DNA of 35,572 bases from an uncultured Duganella sp. Its GTDB lineage: Bacteria > Pseudomonadota > Gammaproteobacteria > Burkholderiales > Burkholderiaceae. The stretch lies in contig CAMLSG010000024.1 of assembly GCA_946482635.1 (NCBI GenBank), forward strand, positions 1 to 35,572. Direction: 5' to 3'. The notes beneath the pieces were generated by a model. The model searched no databases, was not told where the DNA came from, and saw only the letters and a list, made by a program, of their open reading frames with translations. Made by a program: the position numbers and the translations under genes. Position 1 is the first letter of the stretch. Each line of letters starts with the position of its first letter. This document shows positions 1 to 8,438 of the stretch, in pieces.

Positions 1-11
1 AAAAAAGCGCG

Positions 12-233
12 TTATGAACTCCTGCTCACCTGCACACGAACAGGAGTCTTGGCCCCACGTACGTTTCGTGCCGAAACGACGCGTTCGATGATCGGACCGG
101 AAATCCCTGCGCGAACCATGTACTGGCAGGCTTCAGCCACACCGGCCAGATACAGCAACGACAGGCCGCATTGAACCATCTTCGCCATTTCGTGATCTTG
201 CCGCCGATGACGCTCGTTTGGATTAGTGGACAT
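12..233 (-). CDS. Small hypothetical protein (73 aa)
   Basis: I do not recognise this protein. The start at 233 is chosen because a perfect AAGGAGGT ribosome-binding site (238-245) sits 4 bases upstream; a longer reading from 278 would place that site inside the gene. The product has a polar N-terminus rich in His, Arg and Asn, then a mildly hydrophobic helix (around LSLLYLAGVAEACQYMV) followed by GISGPIIERVV and a basic C-terminus. The helix-Gly-x-x-Pro-x-Ile pattern recurs in the two neighbouring small proteins (336-524 and 628-843), suggesting a small paralogous group. No signal peptide is evident, so it is probably cytoplasmic. The function is unknown. Confidence 0.7.
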   Translation of the reverse strand: MSTNPNERHRRQDHEMAKMVQCGLSLLYLAGVAEACQYMVRAGISGPIIERVVSARNVRGAKTPVRVQVSRSS

Positions 234-335
234 GTGCACCTCCTTGCCGATAGAAAGTATATGCACACGAACGAACACCTGCTTGGGAATTCACAATGCG
301 ATGGGTCGAAAAAACAACTGTTTTGCCGGGCCCTG

Positions 336-524
336 TCAGGCGAGCGTAACCGGCTCGGGGGATGGCGCTTCCATATAGGCCGCAAGGATGTGGGCAATCA
401 CATCGGGCGTGCAGCCGCGCTCGAACAGGAATTCAACGGCGGCGAGTCGAGACTGGTTGCTTGCAATGGCAATGGCGTCATCGGCCAATGCGCTCTTGTT
501 GTGATTTGGCCGTTCCGGTGACAT
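336..524 (-). CDS. Small hypothetical protein (62 aa), paralogue of the neighbour
   Basis: I do not recognise a named family. The 62-residue protein starts MSPERPNHNKSALADDA and continues with an amphipathic helical stretch (AAVEFLFERGCTPDVIAHIL) that resembles the second half of the 73-residue protein encoded just downstream on the same strand. An AAGAGG ribosome-binding site lies about 8 bases upstream of the ATG at 524. The gap of about 100 bases to the next gene and the shared strand allow co-transcription. The helix-turn-helix-like look of the conserved stretch could mean nucleic-acid or protein binding, but that is inference only. Confidence 0.6.
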   Translation of the reverse strand: MSPERPNHNKSALADDAIAIASNQSRLAAVEFLFERGCTPDVIAHILAAYMEAPSPEPVTLA

Positions 525-627
525 GGCAGCCTCTTGTCAAATGGCAGGTGCTTTTGTTACCGACAGTATGCGCGCGTTTATTCCAATCTGGCGACCTGTT
601 CTTGAGGTCGGCTGTAGCATAAATGTT

Positions 628-843
628 ATGACACGGCGCCACGACACTATCACCGCTGAACGGCTGTCCATTGCGTTGCTCACGCGAGCAGCCTTTGGCA
701 CGCAGGCGGGTTTGCGTTCCGCATTGTTCTATGGGGTCCATGCACCGTTGGCGGAAGAAGTGTTCGGTCGGCCAGCAGCGAAAATTCGGGTTCACGTGCC
801 TGGCGCGGATGCCCAGGTTGACAGAAGGAAGCAAGCCCGTTGA
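628..843 (+). CDS. Possible small hypothetical protein (71 aa)
   Basis: This is the only candidate gene in the stretch between 525 and 943. Starting at the ATG at 628 it encodes 71 residues that include RSALFYGVHAPLAEEVFGRP, which resembles the GISGPIIERVV and GCTPDVIAHIL segments of the two divergent small genes to the left. That resemblance is the main reason to call it. No convincing ribosome-binding site precedes the ATG, so the start, and indeed the gene, is uncertain. The rest of the stretch shows no other feature that I can support. Confidence 0.4.
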   Translation: MTRRHDTITAERLSIALLTRAAFGTQAGLRSALFYGVHAPLAEEVFGRPAAKIRVHVPGADAQVDRRKQAR

Positions 844-943
844 GCGTCCGCGCAACACGCGCCGCGAAAGTCTGACAATCTGTTTGCTATGTACTCGTGG
901 TCAGCGTACGCTAAAGCTGAGATCGAAGCCAGATGAGGCAAAC

Positions 944-1162
944 ATGGACCAGTCTTTGCTCAGCCGTAACACCGCGAGTCAGTGCATCATGCGGGTCGAA
1001 GCGCAGGATGAACAGCTCCGGCACTTGCGCCTCAAAGTGGAAATTCATGCCTCCCAGTTGCTCAAGTCAAGCGGCACCGAGCGGGAGCAGGCGTATCAGC
1101 TCTATAAGCAGGCAATGCGCCGTTTGCTTAATTACCTTCAGACGAATTCAATCGATTCGTGA
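944..1162 (+). CDS. Small hypothetical protein (72 aa)
   Basis: I do not recognise this protein. The ATG at 944 is preceded by GAGG at 935-938, five bases away, which favours it over in-frame starts further upstream that would add a Cys/Arg-rich, non-protein-like extension. The product is charged and probably helical, with HLRLKVEIHASQLLKSSG and AYQLYKQAMRRLLNYLQTN segments, no membrane segment and no signal peptide, so a cytoplasmic alpha-helical hairpin is likely. It converges on the lipoprotein gene, with 60 bases between the two stop codons and no clear terminator in that gap. Confidence 0.6.
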   Translation: MDQSLLSRNTASQCIMRVEAQDEQLRHLRLKVEIHASQLLKSSGTEREQAYQLYKQAMRRLLNYLQTNSIDS

Positions 1163-1222
1163 CCTTGCCACGCTGTGCCAGGATCAGCGGCGCAGTGCCC
1201 CCGACCCTGGCATTAATGCAGA

Positions 1223-3046
1223 TTAGCGCTTATACACGGTCTGCATGTAGCGGCGGTAGCTGTCCGCAGATTCGATCCACACGGTACGTGCCTTGACGGT
1301 CTCGCCCGTCAGCAGCGCCGGAAGCTTGAAGTTGGTGCTGAAGGTGCCTGCCGCAGTCGGCGATTCGGTCGACTCCAGGCCCGAGTGGCCATTCGACGTT
1401 TCCTCACTGATGGAGAGCCAGGTCACAGTGCCCGGGTTGACACTGGAGACTGCAAGCGTGAGGTCGCGGGTACCGTAGCTGGACAGCGCTGCCAGGCTTG
1501 GCTCCGACAGCGTTGGGAAGGCAGTGCTGGCCTTGGTTTCAGTCAGGGTCAGCGGACGACGCTGCACTTTCAGTACGTAGGTGCCATCGTTGCTGCCGGA
1601 AGCGAAGGAGAGCTTGGCATTGGCCGCGTCGTACGCAGTCAGCACATATACCGCATTGTCCGGCAGGCGCATCACGCCATTGTCGTCCATGGGCGAAATG
1701 CCGCCGCAGTCGGTGCTCATCACATAGGTATCCGACGCGTCAACGGTGTTGGCCCACCTTTCGCCCCAGCCTTTTGCGTTGTAGCGCAGGCCTGCCTGCG
1801 GCATGCCGGGACCGGTGATGACGATGTGGTCGACCACGCCAGCGGTCGTATTGTTGGCCAGGTTGCGGTCAACGATACTGAAGTTGACGCCGGTGCGGTA
1901 GCAGGTGCCGCTGGCGCTGACAGTCTTGCTCATGCTGGCAAATGCTTCCAGTTCCAGCGTGCGCTGGTTGCCGTGTACGCGCCACACGCCGTCGGTCGGG
2001 CTCTTGCGAATCTTCCAGTTTTCCAGGCGGTCCATGACCTGGCCACTCTTGGTCTTCACGGTGAACGACACGCGGGCCGTGATCTTGGCCGGATCGCTGT
2101 AATCGATCTGGTGAATTTCGATATCGCTGAAAGTCGCGCCTACCAGTGCAGGCTCGCTTACCAGGTAGCGGAAGAAGTCCTGGGCACTCATGTCATCGTT
2201 GAGGAAACCGGTGGTGGCCAGCGGGAGCAGCGCATCTACCGTCGGCTGGCCATTCGCGAACTTGGCGATGAAGTCGGTCAGCGCCTTCTTCACCAGCGGT
2301 GCATCGGTGGTCGCGGTGCTGATATTGTCCGCTGCCAGTTTCGTCGGGCTGGTCTCGGCGGCTGCCTTCTGTTTGAGGTCGTCGGTGATGACGGAGGTGT
2401 TGGCGGTGGTGCTGATGGTGGCCACGGCCGTGTTGGCGTCGACCGTCACATGGATGGCGTCCAGCGCTTTATCGAGCGGGCTGGCCAGCGGAGTGAATGG
2501 TGTGCGCAGCAAGTCGGCGTTGGCATCGACACCCAGCGCGGCCAGGATAGGCTGCAGCTTCTCCTTGAGCTTGGCAGCTTCGGCATCGATGGTGGCCGCG
2601 GTGGCGGTGGCCGCATTCTTATCGAACTGGTCGAAGTAGTCGGCCGAGAGCTGGCCGCCCACGTTGGCAGCGATCAGGTCGGTAAGCTGGGTGATATTGA
2701 TCTTGCCGGCGGCGTCGGCGCTGGTGGCGACCGAGTGCACGGTGTAGACCTGGCCATTGGCCGAGCCGGAAGCGCGGAACACGAAGGGGCCGGTCATGCC
2801 GGTCACGTCGACCGAGTACGCACCGTTGGTGCCGATCTGGGCGGCCTTGGTGGCGCCTTTGGCGTCCTTCACCGTTACGCTGCCTTCCAGCGGCGCGCCG
2901 ACCGCCGCCGTACCGCTAAATACCACCGACACTGGGGACGTCTGCGCAGGCGGCGTCGTCTCGTTGCTGGAACTGTTGCCCCCACCGCCGCAGGCGGCCA
3001 ATGCCATGCTCACGGCACTCGTCAAAATCAATTTGTTGAACTTCAT
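1223..3046 (-). CDS. Large putative lipoprotein (607 aa)
   Basis: The N-terminus MKFNKLILTSAVSMALAAC is a type II signal peptide with lipobox L-A-A-C (acceptor Cys19), followed by a flexible Gly/Ser/Asn/Thr/Pro stretch, so the protein should be lipidated and anchored in a membrane, probably the outer membrane. The start at 3046 has GAGGG just upstream (minus strand) and places the signal peptide correctly; an 8-residue longer reading from 3070 is less likely. Residues about 40-110 look like a carboxypeptidase-regulatory or Ig-like beta domain (GAPLEGSVTVKDAKG...GAYSVDVTG), common in betaproteobacterial surface lipoproteins. The middle is Ala/Thr-rich and helical, and the C-terminal 250 residues are beta-rich. 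I cannot assign a substrate or partner. Confidence 0.85.
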   Translation of the reverse strand: MKFNKLILTSAVSMALAACGGGGNSSSNETTPPAQTSPVSVVFSGTAAVGAPLEGSVTVKDAKGATKAAQIGTNGAYSVDVTGMTGPFVFRASGSANGQVYTVHSVATSADAAGKINITQLTDLIAANVGGQLSADYFDQFDKNAATATAATIDAEAAKLKEKLQPILAALGVDANADLLRTPFTPLASPLDKALDAIHVTVDANTAVATISTTANTSVITDDLKQKAAAETSPTKLAADNISTATTDAPLVKKALTDFIAKFANGQPTVDALLPLATTGFLNDDMSAQDFFRYLVSEPALVGATFSDIEIHQIDYSDPAKITARVSFTVKTKSGQVMDRLENWKIRKSPTDGVWRVHGNQRTLELEAFASMSKTVSASGTCYRTGVNFSIVDRNLANNTTAGVVDHIVITGPGMPQAGLRYNAKGWGERWANTVDASDTYVMSTDCGGISPMDDNGVMRLPDNAVYVLTAYDAANAKLSFASGSNDGTYVLKVQRRPLTLTETKASTAFPTLSEPSLAALSSYGTRDLTLAVSSVNPGTVTWLSISEETSNGHSGLESTESPTAAGTFSTNFKLPALLTGETVKARTVWIESADSYRRYMQTVYKR

Positions 3047-3174
3047 TCTACCCTCGGTTGTTAGCATCACTTAATTTGTCTAATAGCCACTATTGCAATT
3101 TCCCCACGGAAACGAAAAGTACTATTTTGCAATGCTAGCACAGCCTGGGAGGCCGCTTCAAATCGAGTGTTTCG

Positions 3175-3206
3175 AAAAAAAAGCACGCTGCGGAGCGTGC
3201 TTTTTT
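3175..3206 (-). terminator. Rho-independent terminator, bidirectional in form
   Basis: Arms GCACGCT (3183-3189) and AGCGTGC (3194-3200) pair perfectly around a 4-base loop. The hairpin has a run of T (3201-3206) on one side and a run of A (3175-3182) on the other, so it can work in both directions. It lies 19 bases past the stop of the crystallin-like gene on the minus strand, which it presumably terminates. Confidence 0.9.
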
Positions 3207-3225
3207 GCGGGGAGGCAGATGCCGG

Positions 3226-3912
3226 TCAGCGTACGCGGCGGATCGACGAGATGCGGTCGCTGAAGTCCCTCAGGTCGGGGTAGCGGCCTGGGCCAAAGGT
3301 GCGGCACTGGCCACCGAAGTCGGCGTGCTCGCACGCTTCCCAGGTACCGTAATTGACGACCATCGAGTTGGCGTTGTCGTTGAAATGGACATTGCGCAGG
3401 GTGCCCATGTCATCATTGATTTGCACGACGCGGCCGCGGAAGCCGTTGTCATTGAACAGTTCCACCGCAGGGCCGCGTGGCTCTTCACGGTATTCACGGT
3501 AGTCGCGGCGTTCTTCGCGACGCTCTTCGCGCCAGCGGTCGTCGCGCTCATCGCGATTGTCCCGGCCCCAGCCCCAACCCTGGCCGCGGTCACGGCGGCG
3601 CTCGATCTCGCGGGCGGAAGAGAAGTTGTTGTTGAACTGGCGCAGGTTGGGATATTCGCCGCGCTCGAACACGGCGCACTGGCCCTGGAAGTTCACGTGT
3701 TCGCATAATTCCCAGGTGCCGGAGCGTACAACCAGGCTGGACGCACGGTCGTTGAAATCGAAGTCGCGGAAGTTATTGGCAGCGCCGTCGGCAATCACCA
3801 CGCGCTGGCCGCGGAAGTCTTCACGCGAGAAGAGTTGCAGTTCACCGGCCGAAGCGGCCTGGCCAAGAAGGGAAGCGGCCAGCAGGAAGGCGGCGGTCAA
3901 GGTATTCTTCAT
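3226..3912 (-). CDS. Secreted beta/gamma-crystallin family protein
   Basis: A signal peptide (about residues 1-22, ending AASA) is followed by two beta/gamma-crystallin domains, roughly residues 24-102 and 149-227. Each carries two Greek-key motifs with the usual GxW and Y/F patterns (SGTWELCEHVNF, YGTWEACEHADF). Calcium-type (N/D)(N/D)xx(S/T)S motifs are seen at NDRASS (54-59), NNNFSS (94-99) and SDRISS (218-223); the fourth, NDNANS (178-183), is degenerate. Between the domains is a strongly charged Arg/Glu/Asp linker (about 104-147) with a GWGWG element. The start has GGAGAT upstream. Microbial family members bind calcium and are often extracellular or periplasmic; the exact role here is unknown. 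Confidence 0.85.
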   Translation of the reverse strand: MKNTLTAAFLLAASLLGQAASAGELQLFSREDFRGQRVVIADGAANNFRDFDFNDRASSLVVRSGTWELCEHVNFQGQCAVFERGEYPNLRQFNNNFSSAREIERRRDRGQGWGWGRDNRDERDDRWREERREERRDYREYREEPRGPAVELFNDNGFRGRVVQINDDMGTLRNVHFNDNANSMVVNYGTWEACEHADFGGQCRTFGPGRYPDLRDFSDRISSIRRVR

Positions 3913-4009
3913 TACTAAATCTCCGATATTCAGGCATCCTAAGCGCTCTAACGCGGCGCGAAGGGCGTTAGACTACCCTACCTTGTAACAAATTCCTACT
4001 GTGCAACAC

Positions 4010-5377
4010 ATGCCAACAACAATTTCGACCACCAATTTACGCAGCGAAGCAACAGCATTATGGAAATTGGCCTGGCCGGTATTGATTGGGCAACTTGCCA
4101 CCGTCGGCATGGCGGTAGCGGACGTGGCAATGACCGGCCACACCCAGGCTTCCGAGCTGGCCGCGGTTTCGACCGGCGCCGCGATCTGGTCCATCGTGCT
4201 GGTGACCGTGATGGGCACCATGATGGCGATGAACACGCTGGTGGCGCATGAAGTGGGCGCAGGCAGCTACCAGCGCATCCCCCACCTGGTGCGCCAGGGC
4301 CTATGGAAAGGGCTGGGCGTCGGCCTGGTGGCCATGGTGCTGGCCAACCTCTGCACCCTGTTGTTCGACCACTTGCAACTGGCGCCGGAAGTGAACCGGC
4401 GCGCTTCGCTGTTCGTGCACATCATCAGCATCGGCCTGCCGCCGTTCGCCTGCTACCGGGCGTTGTACGGCTACAGCGCCAGCATCAACCAGACCAAGCC
4501 GGTGATGGTGATTGCCCTGATCGGGCTGGCCTTCAACGTTTTCGTGAACTGGCTGCTGATCTTCGGCCACTGGGGCCTGCCGGCCATGGGCGGCGTGGGC
4601 TGCGCGGTGTCGACCGGGATCTGCATGTGGCTGATGCTGGGCGCCATGCTGGCGTGGATGCGCATTTCGCGCGCCTATCGCGCCACCTATCCTTTCACCC
4701 ATTGGGAGGGGCCGCACTGGCCGGAAATCCGCAGCATGCTGCGGCTTGGCCTGCCAATCGGCGTGACCTACTTTGCCGAAGTCAGCGCCTTCGGCGCGGT
4801 GGCTTTGCTGGTGGCGCGCTTCGGCGTGATCGAACAGTCGGCGCACCAGATTGCGTTGAACTTCTCTTCGCTGGTGTTCATGGTGCCGCTCAGCCTTGGC
4901 ATCGGCATGGTGACCCGCGTGGGCCAGGCGCTGGGCGAAGGCGATGCGTATCGCGCCCGTTCGGCTTCTTGGGTCGGGCTGGGGATGGCGCTGGCGTTTG
5001 CCGTGGTGTCGGCAGTGTTCATTGCCGTCTTCCGCAATGAGATTGCGGCCGCCTACACCAGCGATGTGGCCGTGCAGCAGACTTGCGTCACCCTGCTGCT
5101 GTTTGCTGCGCTGTTCCAGTTGTCCGACGCGACGCAGGTGGCGGCGGCTTGCGCCATTCGCGGCTACAAGGTGACGCGCGGGCCGATGCTGATCCAGCTG
5201 CTGGCATTCTGGGTGTTTGCGCTGCCGGTCGGCTGCCTGCTGGGCTTGTGGAAGGAAATGGCGGCAGCCGGCTTCTGGATCGGGCTGGTGCTCGGCCTGA
5301 CGATTGCTGCCATTTTGCTCACGGCCTACCTGCGCACACTGTCGAATTCCCGAGTAGCCGAAGGAAAAACGGCATAG
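4010..5377 (+). CDS. MATE family multidrug efflux transporter
   Basis: A 455-residue integral membrane protein with about twelve transmembrane segments in two homologous bundles, typical in length for the NorM/MdtK branch of the MATE family. These proteins export cationic drugs and dyes in exchange for Na+ or H+. Family-like stretches include WPVLIGQLATVGMAVADVAMTGH near the N-terminus and the second-half counterpart LGLPIGVTYFAEVSAFGAVALLVARFG. The ATG at 4010 is preferred; a GTG nine bases upstream (4001) is an alternative, and neither has a strong ribosome-binding site. It diverges from the crystallin gene and is followed after 80 bases by the peptidase gene on the same strand. Substrates cannot be read from sequence. 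Confidence 0.93.
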   Translation: MPTTISTTNLRSEATALWKLAWPVLIGQLATVGMAVADVAMTGHTQASELAAVSTGAAIWSIVLVTVMGTMMAMNTLVAHEVGAGSYQRIPHLVRQGLWKGLGVGLVAMVLANLCTLLFDHLQLAPEVNRRASLFVHIISIGLPPFACYRALYGYSASINQTKPVMVIALIGLAFNVFVNWLLIFGHWGLPAMGGVGCAVSTGICMWLMLGAMLAWMRISRAYRATYPFTHWEGPHWPEIRSMLRLGLPIGVTYFAEVSAFGAVALLVARFGVIEQSAHQIALNFSSLVFMVPLSLGIGMVTRVGQALGEGDAYRARSASWVGLGMALAFAVVSAVFIAVFRNEIAAAYTSDVAVQQTCVTLLLFAALFQLSDATQVAAACAIRGYKVTRGPMLIQLLAFWVFALPVGCLLGLWKEMAAAGFWIGLVLGLTIAAILLTAYLRTLSNSRVAEGKTA

Positions 5378-5457
5378 GCCATATCATTCCGAATATCAGC
5401 GGGGGCGTGTTCTGGTATTGTCTTGCGATTCGTAAGTAAACCATTCCGGGACAAACA

Positions 5458-7674
5458 ATGCGCCTTATCCTTACCCTGGCAGCCCTGCTGGCTGCCGGTA
5501 CCGCTTCCGCTGAACGCCTGACACTGGAGCGCCTGTACGCCGACCCGGCCCTGTCCGGCCCCGGCGTGCGCGCCCTCAAAGTGTCGCCGGACGGCGCCCG
5601 CGTCACCTTCCTGCGCGCCCGCGCGGACGACCAGTACCAGATGGACCTGTGGGAATACAACATGAAGGACAAGACCACGCGCCGCCTGGTCGATTCCAAG
5701 GCCCTGGTCCCGGTCGAGAACCTGTCCGACGCTGAAAAAGCACTGCGCGAACGTGCCCGTACCGCCGCGCTGAAAGGCATCATTTCCTACAACTGGTCGC
5801 CGGATGGCAAGCAGCTGCTGGTGCCGCTGGCCGGCAACCTGTACCTGGTCGACCTGTCCAAGCCGGACAGCGCGCGCCTGGTGGCATCGGGCAGCGTGAT
5901 CGATCCGAAGATTTCGCCGAAGGGCAAATACGTTTCCTTCGTGCGCAACCAGAACCTGTTCGTGATTGACCTGGCCACCGGCAAGGAGCGCCAGCTGACA
6001 ACCGACGGCAAGGGCACTGTGCATAACGGCGAAGCCGAATTCGTGGCGCAGGAAGAGATGCACCAGTTCACCGGCTACTACTGGGCGCCGGACGATTCCG
6101 CGATTGCTTTCCGCTGGTACGATGAAGCGCAGGTGCCGGTGGCGCGCCGCTTCGAAATCTATGCCGACCGCACCGACGTCGTGGAGCAGCGCTACCCTGC
6201 CGCCGGCGACAAGAACGCCATCGTGGGCCTGAAGATCGTGTCGCCGGCCGGCGGCGAGATCCGCGACGTGGACCTGGGCGCCAACAAGGACATCTACCTG
6301 GTGCGTGCCGACTGGAGCAAGGATTCCAAGTCGCTGTTCTTCCAGCGCCAGTCGCGCGACCAGAAAACCCTGGAACTGATCGCCGTCGACGCAGGCACGC
6401 TGGCGCAGCGCCCGGTGCTGACCGAAACTTCGAAAACCTGGACCACCATCAATGACGACCTGCGCTTCCTGGAAAGCGGCAAGGGCTTCATCTGGTCGTC
6501 CGAACGCACCGGCCGCAACCACCTGTACTTCTACGGCATGGATGGCAAGCTGAAACACGCCATCTCCAAAGGCGAGTGGGGCTTCGACGATGTGCTGGCG
6601 GTGGACGAGAAGGCCGGCAAGGTATTCGTCTCCTCCAACAAGGATGCGGTCTACGACAAGCAAGTCTACGAGCTGAAACTGGACGGCTCGACTGCCGACA
6701 AGCCAAAGCGCATCACCCAGGCCGACGGCTGGCATGACGCCTCCTTCTCCAAGCATGGCGAAGTGTTCGTGGATACCTGGTCCGATCCCGCCACCCCGCC
6801 GCAAGTAGCGATCCGCCGTCCGGACGGCGCGCTGGTGAGCTGGCTGGAAAAAAATGAAGTCAACGAGTCGCATCCCTACTTCAAGTACAAATCGGACCAG
6901 TTGCCGGTCGAATTCGGCAATATGAAGGCGAAGGATGGCCAGACCCTGTACTACTCGATGATCAAGCCGTACAAGTTCGACGCCAGCAAGAAGTACCCGG
7001 TCTACCTGTCCACCTACGGCGGCCCGCACTCGCAGCACGTGACCCGCAAGTGGGACGGTGCTCAGTTCGACCAGTACATGGCGCAGCAAGGCTATGTGGT
7101 ATTCCGCCTGGATAACCGCGGCTCCTCGCGCCGCGAGCGCGTGTTCACCGACGCCATCTACCGCAACCTGGGCAAGGTGGAAGTGGAAGACCAGCTGACC
7201 GGCATCGACTGGCTGGGCCAGCAATCCTACGTGGATGCCAAGCGCATCGGCGTGTACGGCTGGAGCTACGGCGGCTTCATGACCCTGCGCCTGCTGTCGC
7301 AAGGCTCGGACAAGATCGCGGCTGGCGTGTCCGGCGCACCGGTGACCGACTGGGGCCTGTACGACACCCACTACACCGAGCAGTTCATGGACCGTCCGTC
7401 CGACAACGTGGAAGGCTACAAGCAATCGAACGTGTTCTATCACGTCGATGGCCTGAAGTCGAAGCTGCTGCTGATCCACGGCATGGCGGACGACAACGTC
7501 CTGTTCACCAACACCACCAAGATGATCGACGCACTGGTGAACCGCGGCGTGCAGTTCGAGTTGATGACCTACCCAGGCGCCAAGCACGGCGTCTCGAACC
7601 GCCTGGCCAAGCGCCACGTGCAAACCTACATCGACGCCTTCTTCCGCAAGCATCTGAAGCCGGAATCGAACTAA
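5458..7674 (+). CDS. S9 family peptidase, dipeptidyl-peptidase IV type
   Basis: 738 residues with a cleavable signal peptide (MRLILTLAALLAAGTASA), hence periplasmic. The N-terminal part is a beta-propeller (DPP IV N-terminal fold) that includes a double-Glu motif (QEEMHQFTGYYW) like the one that holds the free amino end of substrates in DPP IV. The C-terminal alpha/beta hydrolase domain has the nucleophile in GWSYGG (Ser603), the acid in HGMADDN (Asp678) and the base in AKHG (His710), plus the YTEQFM stretch typical of the S9B subfamily. It likely removes X-Pro or X-Ala dipeptides from peptide N-termini. GGGA precedes the ATG by about 6 bases. A hairpin terminator follows. Confidence 0.93.
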   Translation: MRLILTLAALLAAGTASAERLTLERLYADPALSGPGVRALKVSPDGARVTFLRARADDQYQMDLWEYNMKDKTTRRLVDSKALVPVENLSDAEKALRERARTAALKGIISYNWSPDGKQLLVPLAGNLYLVDLSKPDSARLVASGSVIDPKISPKGKYVSFVRNQNLFVIDLATGKERQLTTDGKGTVHNGEAEFVAQEEMHQFTGYYWAPDDSAIAFRWYDEAQVPVARRFEIYADRTDVVEQRYPAAGDKNAIVGLKIVSPAGGEIRDVDLGANKDIYLVRADWSKDSKSLFFQRQSRDQKTLELIAVDAGTLAQRPVLTETSKTWTTINDDLRFLESGKGFIWSSERTGRNHLYFYGMDGKLKHAISKGEWGFDDVLAVDEKAGKVFVSSNKDAVYDKQVYELKLDGSTADKPKRITQADGWHDASFSKHGEVFVDTWSDPATPPQVAIRRPDGALVSWLEKNEVNESHPYFKYKSDQLPVEFGNMKAKDGQTLYYSMIKPYKFDASKKYPVYLSTYGGPHSQHVTRKWDGAQFDQYMAQQGYVVFRLDNRGSSRRERVFTDAIYRNLGKVEVEDQLTGIDWLGQQSYVDAKRIGVYGWSYGGFMTLRLLSQGSDKIAAGVSGAPVTDWGLYDTHYTEQFMDRPSDNVEGYKQSNVFYHVDGLKSKLLLIHGMADDNVLFTNTTKMIDALVNRGVQFELMTYPGAKHGVSNRLAKRHVQTYIDAFFRKHLKPESN

Positions 7675-7700
7675 TCGCCGGGCCAAGCACCCTGCCCTGA

Positions 7701-7732
7701 AGCCCGCCCGCGCAAGCCGGCGGGCTTTTTCT
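7701..7732 (+). terminator. Rho-independent terminator after the S9 peptidase gene
   Basis: GCCCGCC (7702-7708) pairs with GGCGGGC (7719-7725) across a 10-base loop, followed directly by TTTTTC. It starts 27 bases past the peptidase stop codon. Confidence 0.85.
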
Positions 7733-7780
7733 TTGCTGCGCCTCAAACTGCCACCGATCGTGCCACGCTACGCTTTCACG

Positions 7781-8224
7781 ATGGGCTGGTTCGCGATCAA
7801 CATTATGTTACCAATATTCGCTCCCCTGGCTATGTTATTCATTGCCGGTAAGATCTGTTCGCCGATCGAACCCTTCACTTCCAGAACGAATCTTTTAAGG
7901 ACAGTACACGACGGCCAGCTCGGTTGGGTAGCGATAGTTTTTTCGGCAAGTGCATCTTACGAGTTACTCGTGCATATGCAGACCACGGCACCACCGAATT
8001 GGGCTGGGTTAACACTTTCGACCAACATCGTGATCTTGGTCGTATCGTGCATGATAGCAATCTTGGGTGCCCTATTTCCTGTTCGCGAACCGACTGAAGA
8101 ATTCAACAGTTTATTCGCCTGGGCCAGTCACTATAGGACCTTTTGTATATCAATATTCGCGGTCTCTGCAGCTGCGTCTATGTTCTGTAAAGTCCATTTT
8201 TCACTTGAAGCCGCTTGCAAATAG
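7781..8224 (+). CDS. Hypothetical inner-membrane protein, four TM segments
   Basis: I do not recognise a family. From the ATG at 7781 the 147-residue product has four hydrophobic stretches: near the N-terminus (MLPIFAPLAMLFIAG), at about 50-70 (VAIVFSASASYELLV), at about 80-105 (IVILVVSCMIAILGALF) and near the C-terminus (FCISIFAVSAAASMF). No start codon (ATG 7781, GTG 7760, TTG 7733) has a good ribosome-binding site, so the start is uncertain. The base composition here is visibly more AT-rich than that of the peptidase and GST genes on either side, which may mark later acquisition. Confidence is moderate, based on the sustained membrane topology. Confidence 0.55.
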   Translation: MGWFAINIMLPIFAPLAMLFIAGKICSPIEPFTSRTNLLRTVHDGQLGWVAIVFSASASYELLVHMQTTAPPNWAGLTLSTNIVILVVSCMIAILGALFPVREPTEEFNSLFAWASHYRTFCISIFAVSAAASMFCKVHFSLEAACK

Positions 8225-8271
8225 TTCGCCTGGTATCAAACTAACGATATTAACGAAACGGAGACCTTCCT

Positions 8272-8400
8272 ATGAAACAGTGGCTAGCCGAATTCCTTAA
8301 GGACGAAGACCGGGCCTCCCGAATTATCGTGAGTTGGATGGCTGGCATCCTGGCGCTGAGCTTCGCCGTCGGGATGAGCGCAATGATCTTGATGAAGTGA
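8272..8400 (+). CDS. Small single-pass membrane protein (42 aa)
   Basis: A short gene with a strong GGAGA site (8260-8264) seven bases before the ATG at 8272. The product begins with a charged amphipathic segment (MKQWLAEFLKDEDRASR) and continues with one membrane-spanning helix (IIVSWMAGILALSFAVGMS) and a short AMILMK tail. A charged N-terminus before a single helix suggests an inner-membrane small protein, possibly a regulator or subunit of a larger membrane complex. It lies 47 bases after the four-TM protein on the same strand and could be co-transcribed with it. Its function is unknown. Confidence 0.6.
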   Translation: MKQWLAEFLKDEDRASRIIVSWMAGILALSFAVGMSAMILMK

Positions 8401-8438
8401 GTCTTGCCCTGTCGAACCGAGAATGCCCCATCCGTCGT

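Noticed and set aside
1385..3064. A long plus-strand open frame opposite the lipoprotein gene
   Set aside because: The minus strand has a ribosome-binding site, a lipobox and a sensible domain order; the plus-strand product is Arg/Gly/His-rich shadow sequence.
5326..7746. A very long open frame on the minus strand opposite the S9 peptidase gene
   Set aside because: The plus-strand frame has a signal peptide, complete catalytic triad and family motifs. The opposite frame is His/Gln/Val-rich, typical of antisense reading of GC-rich genes.
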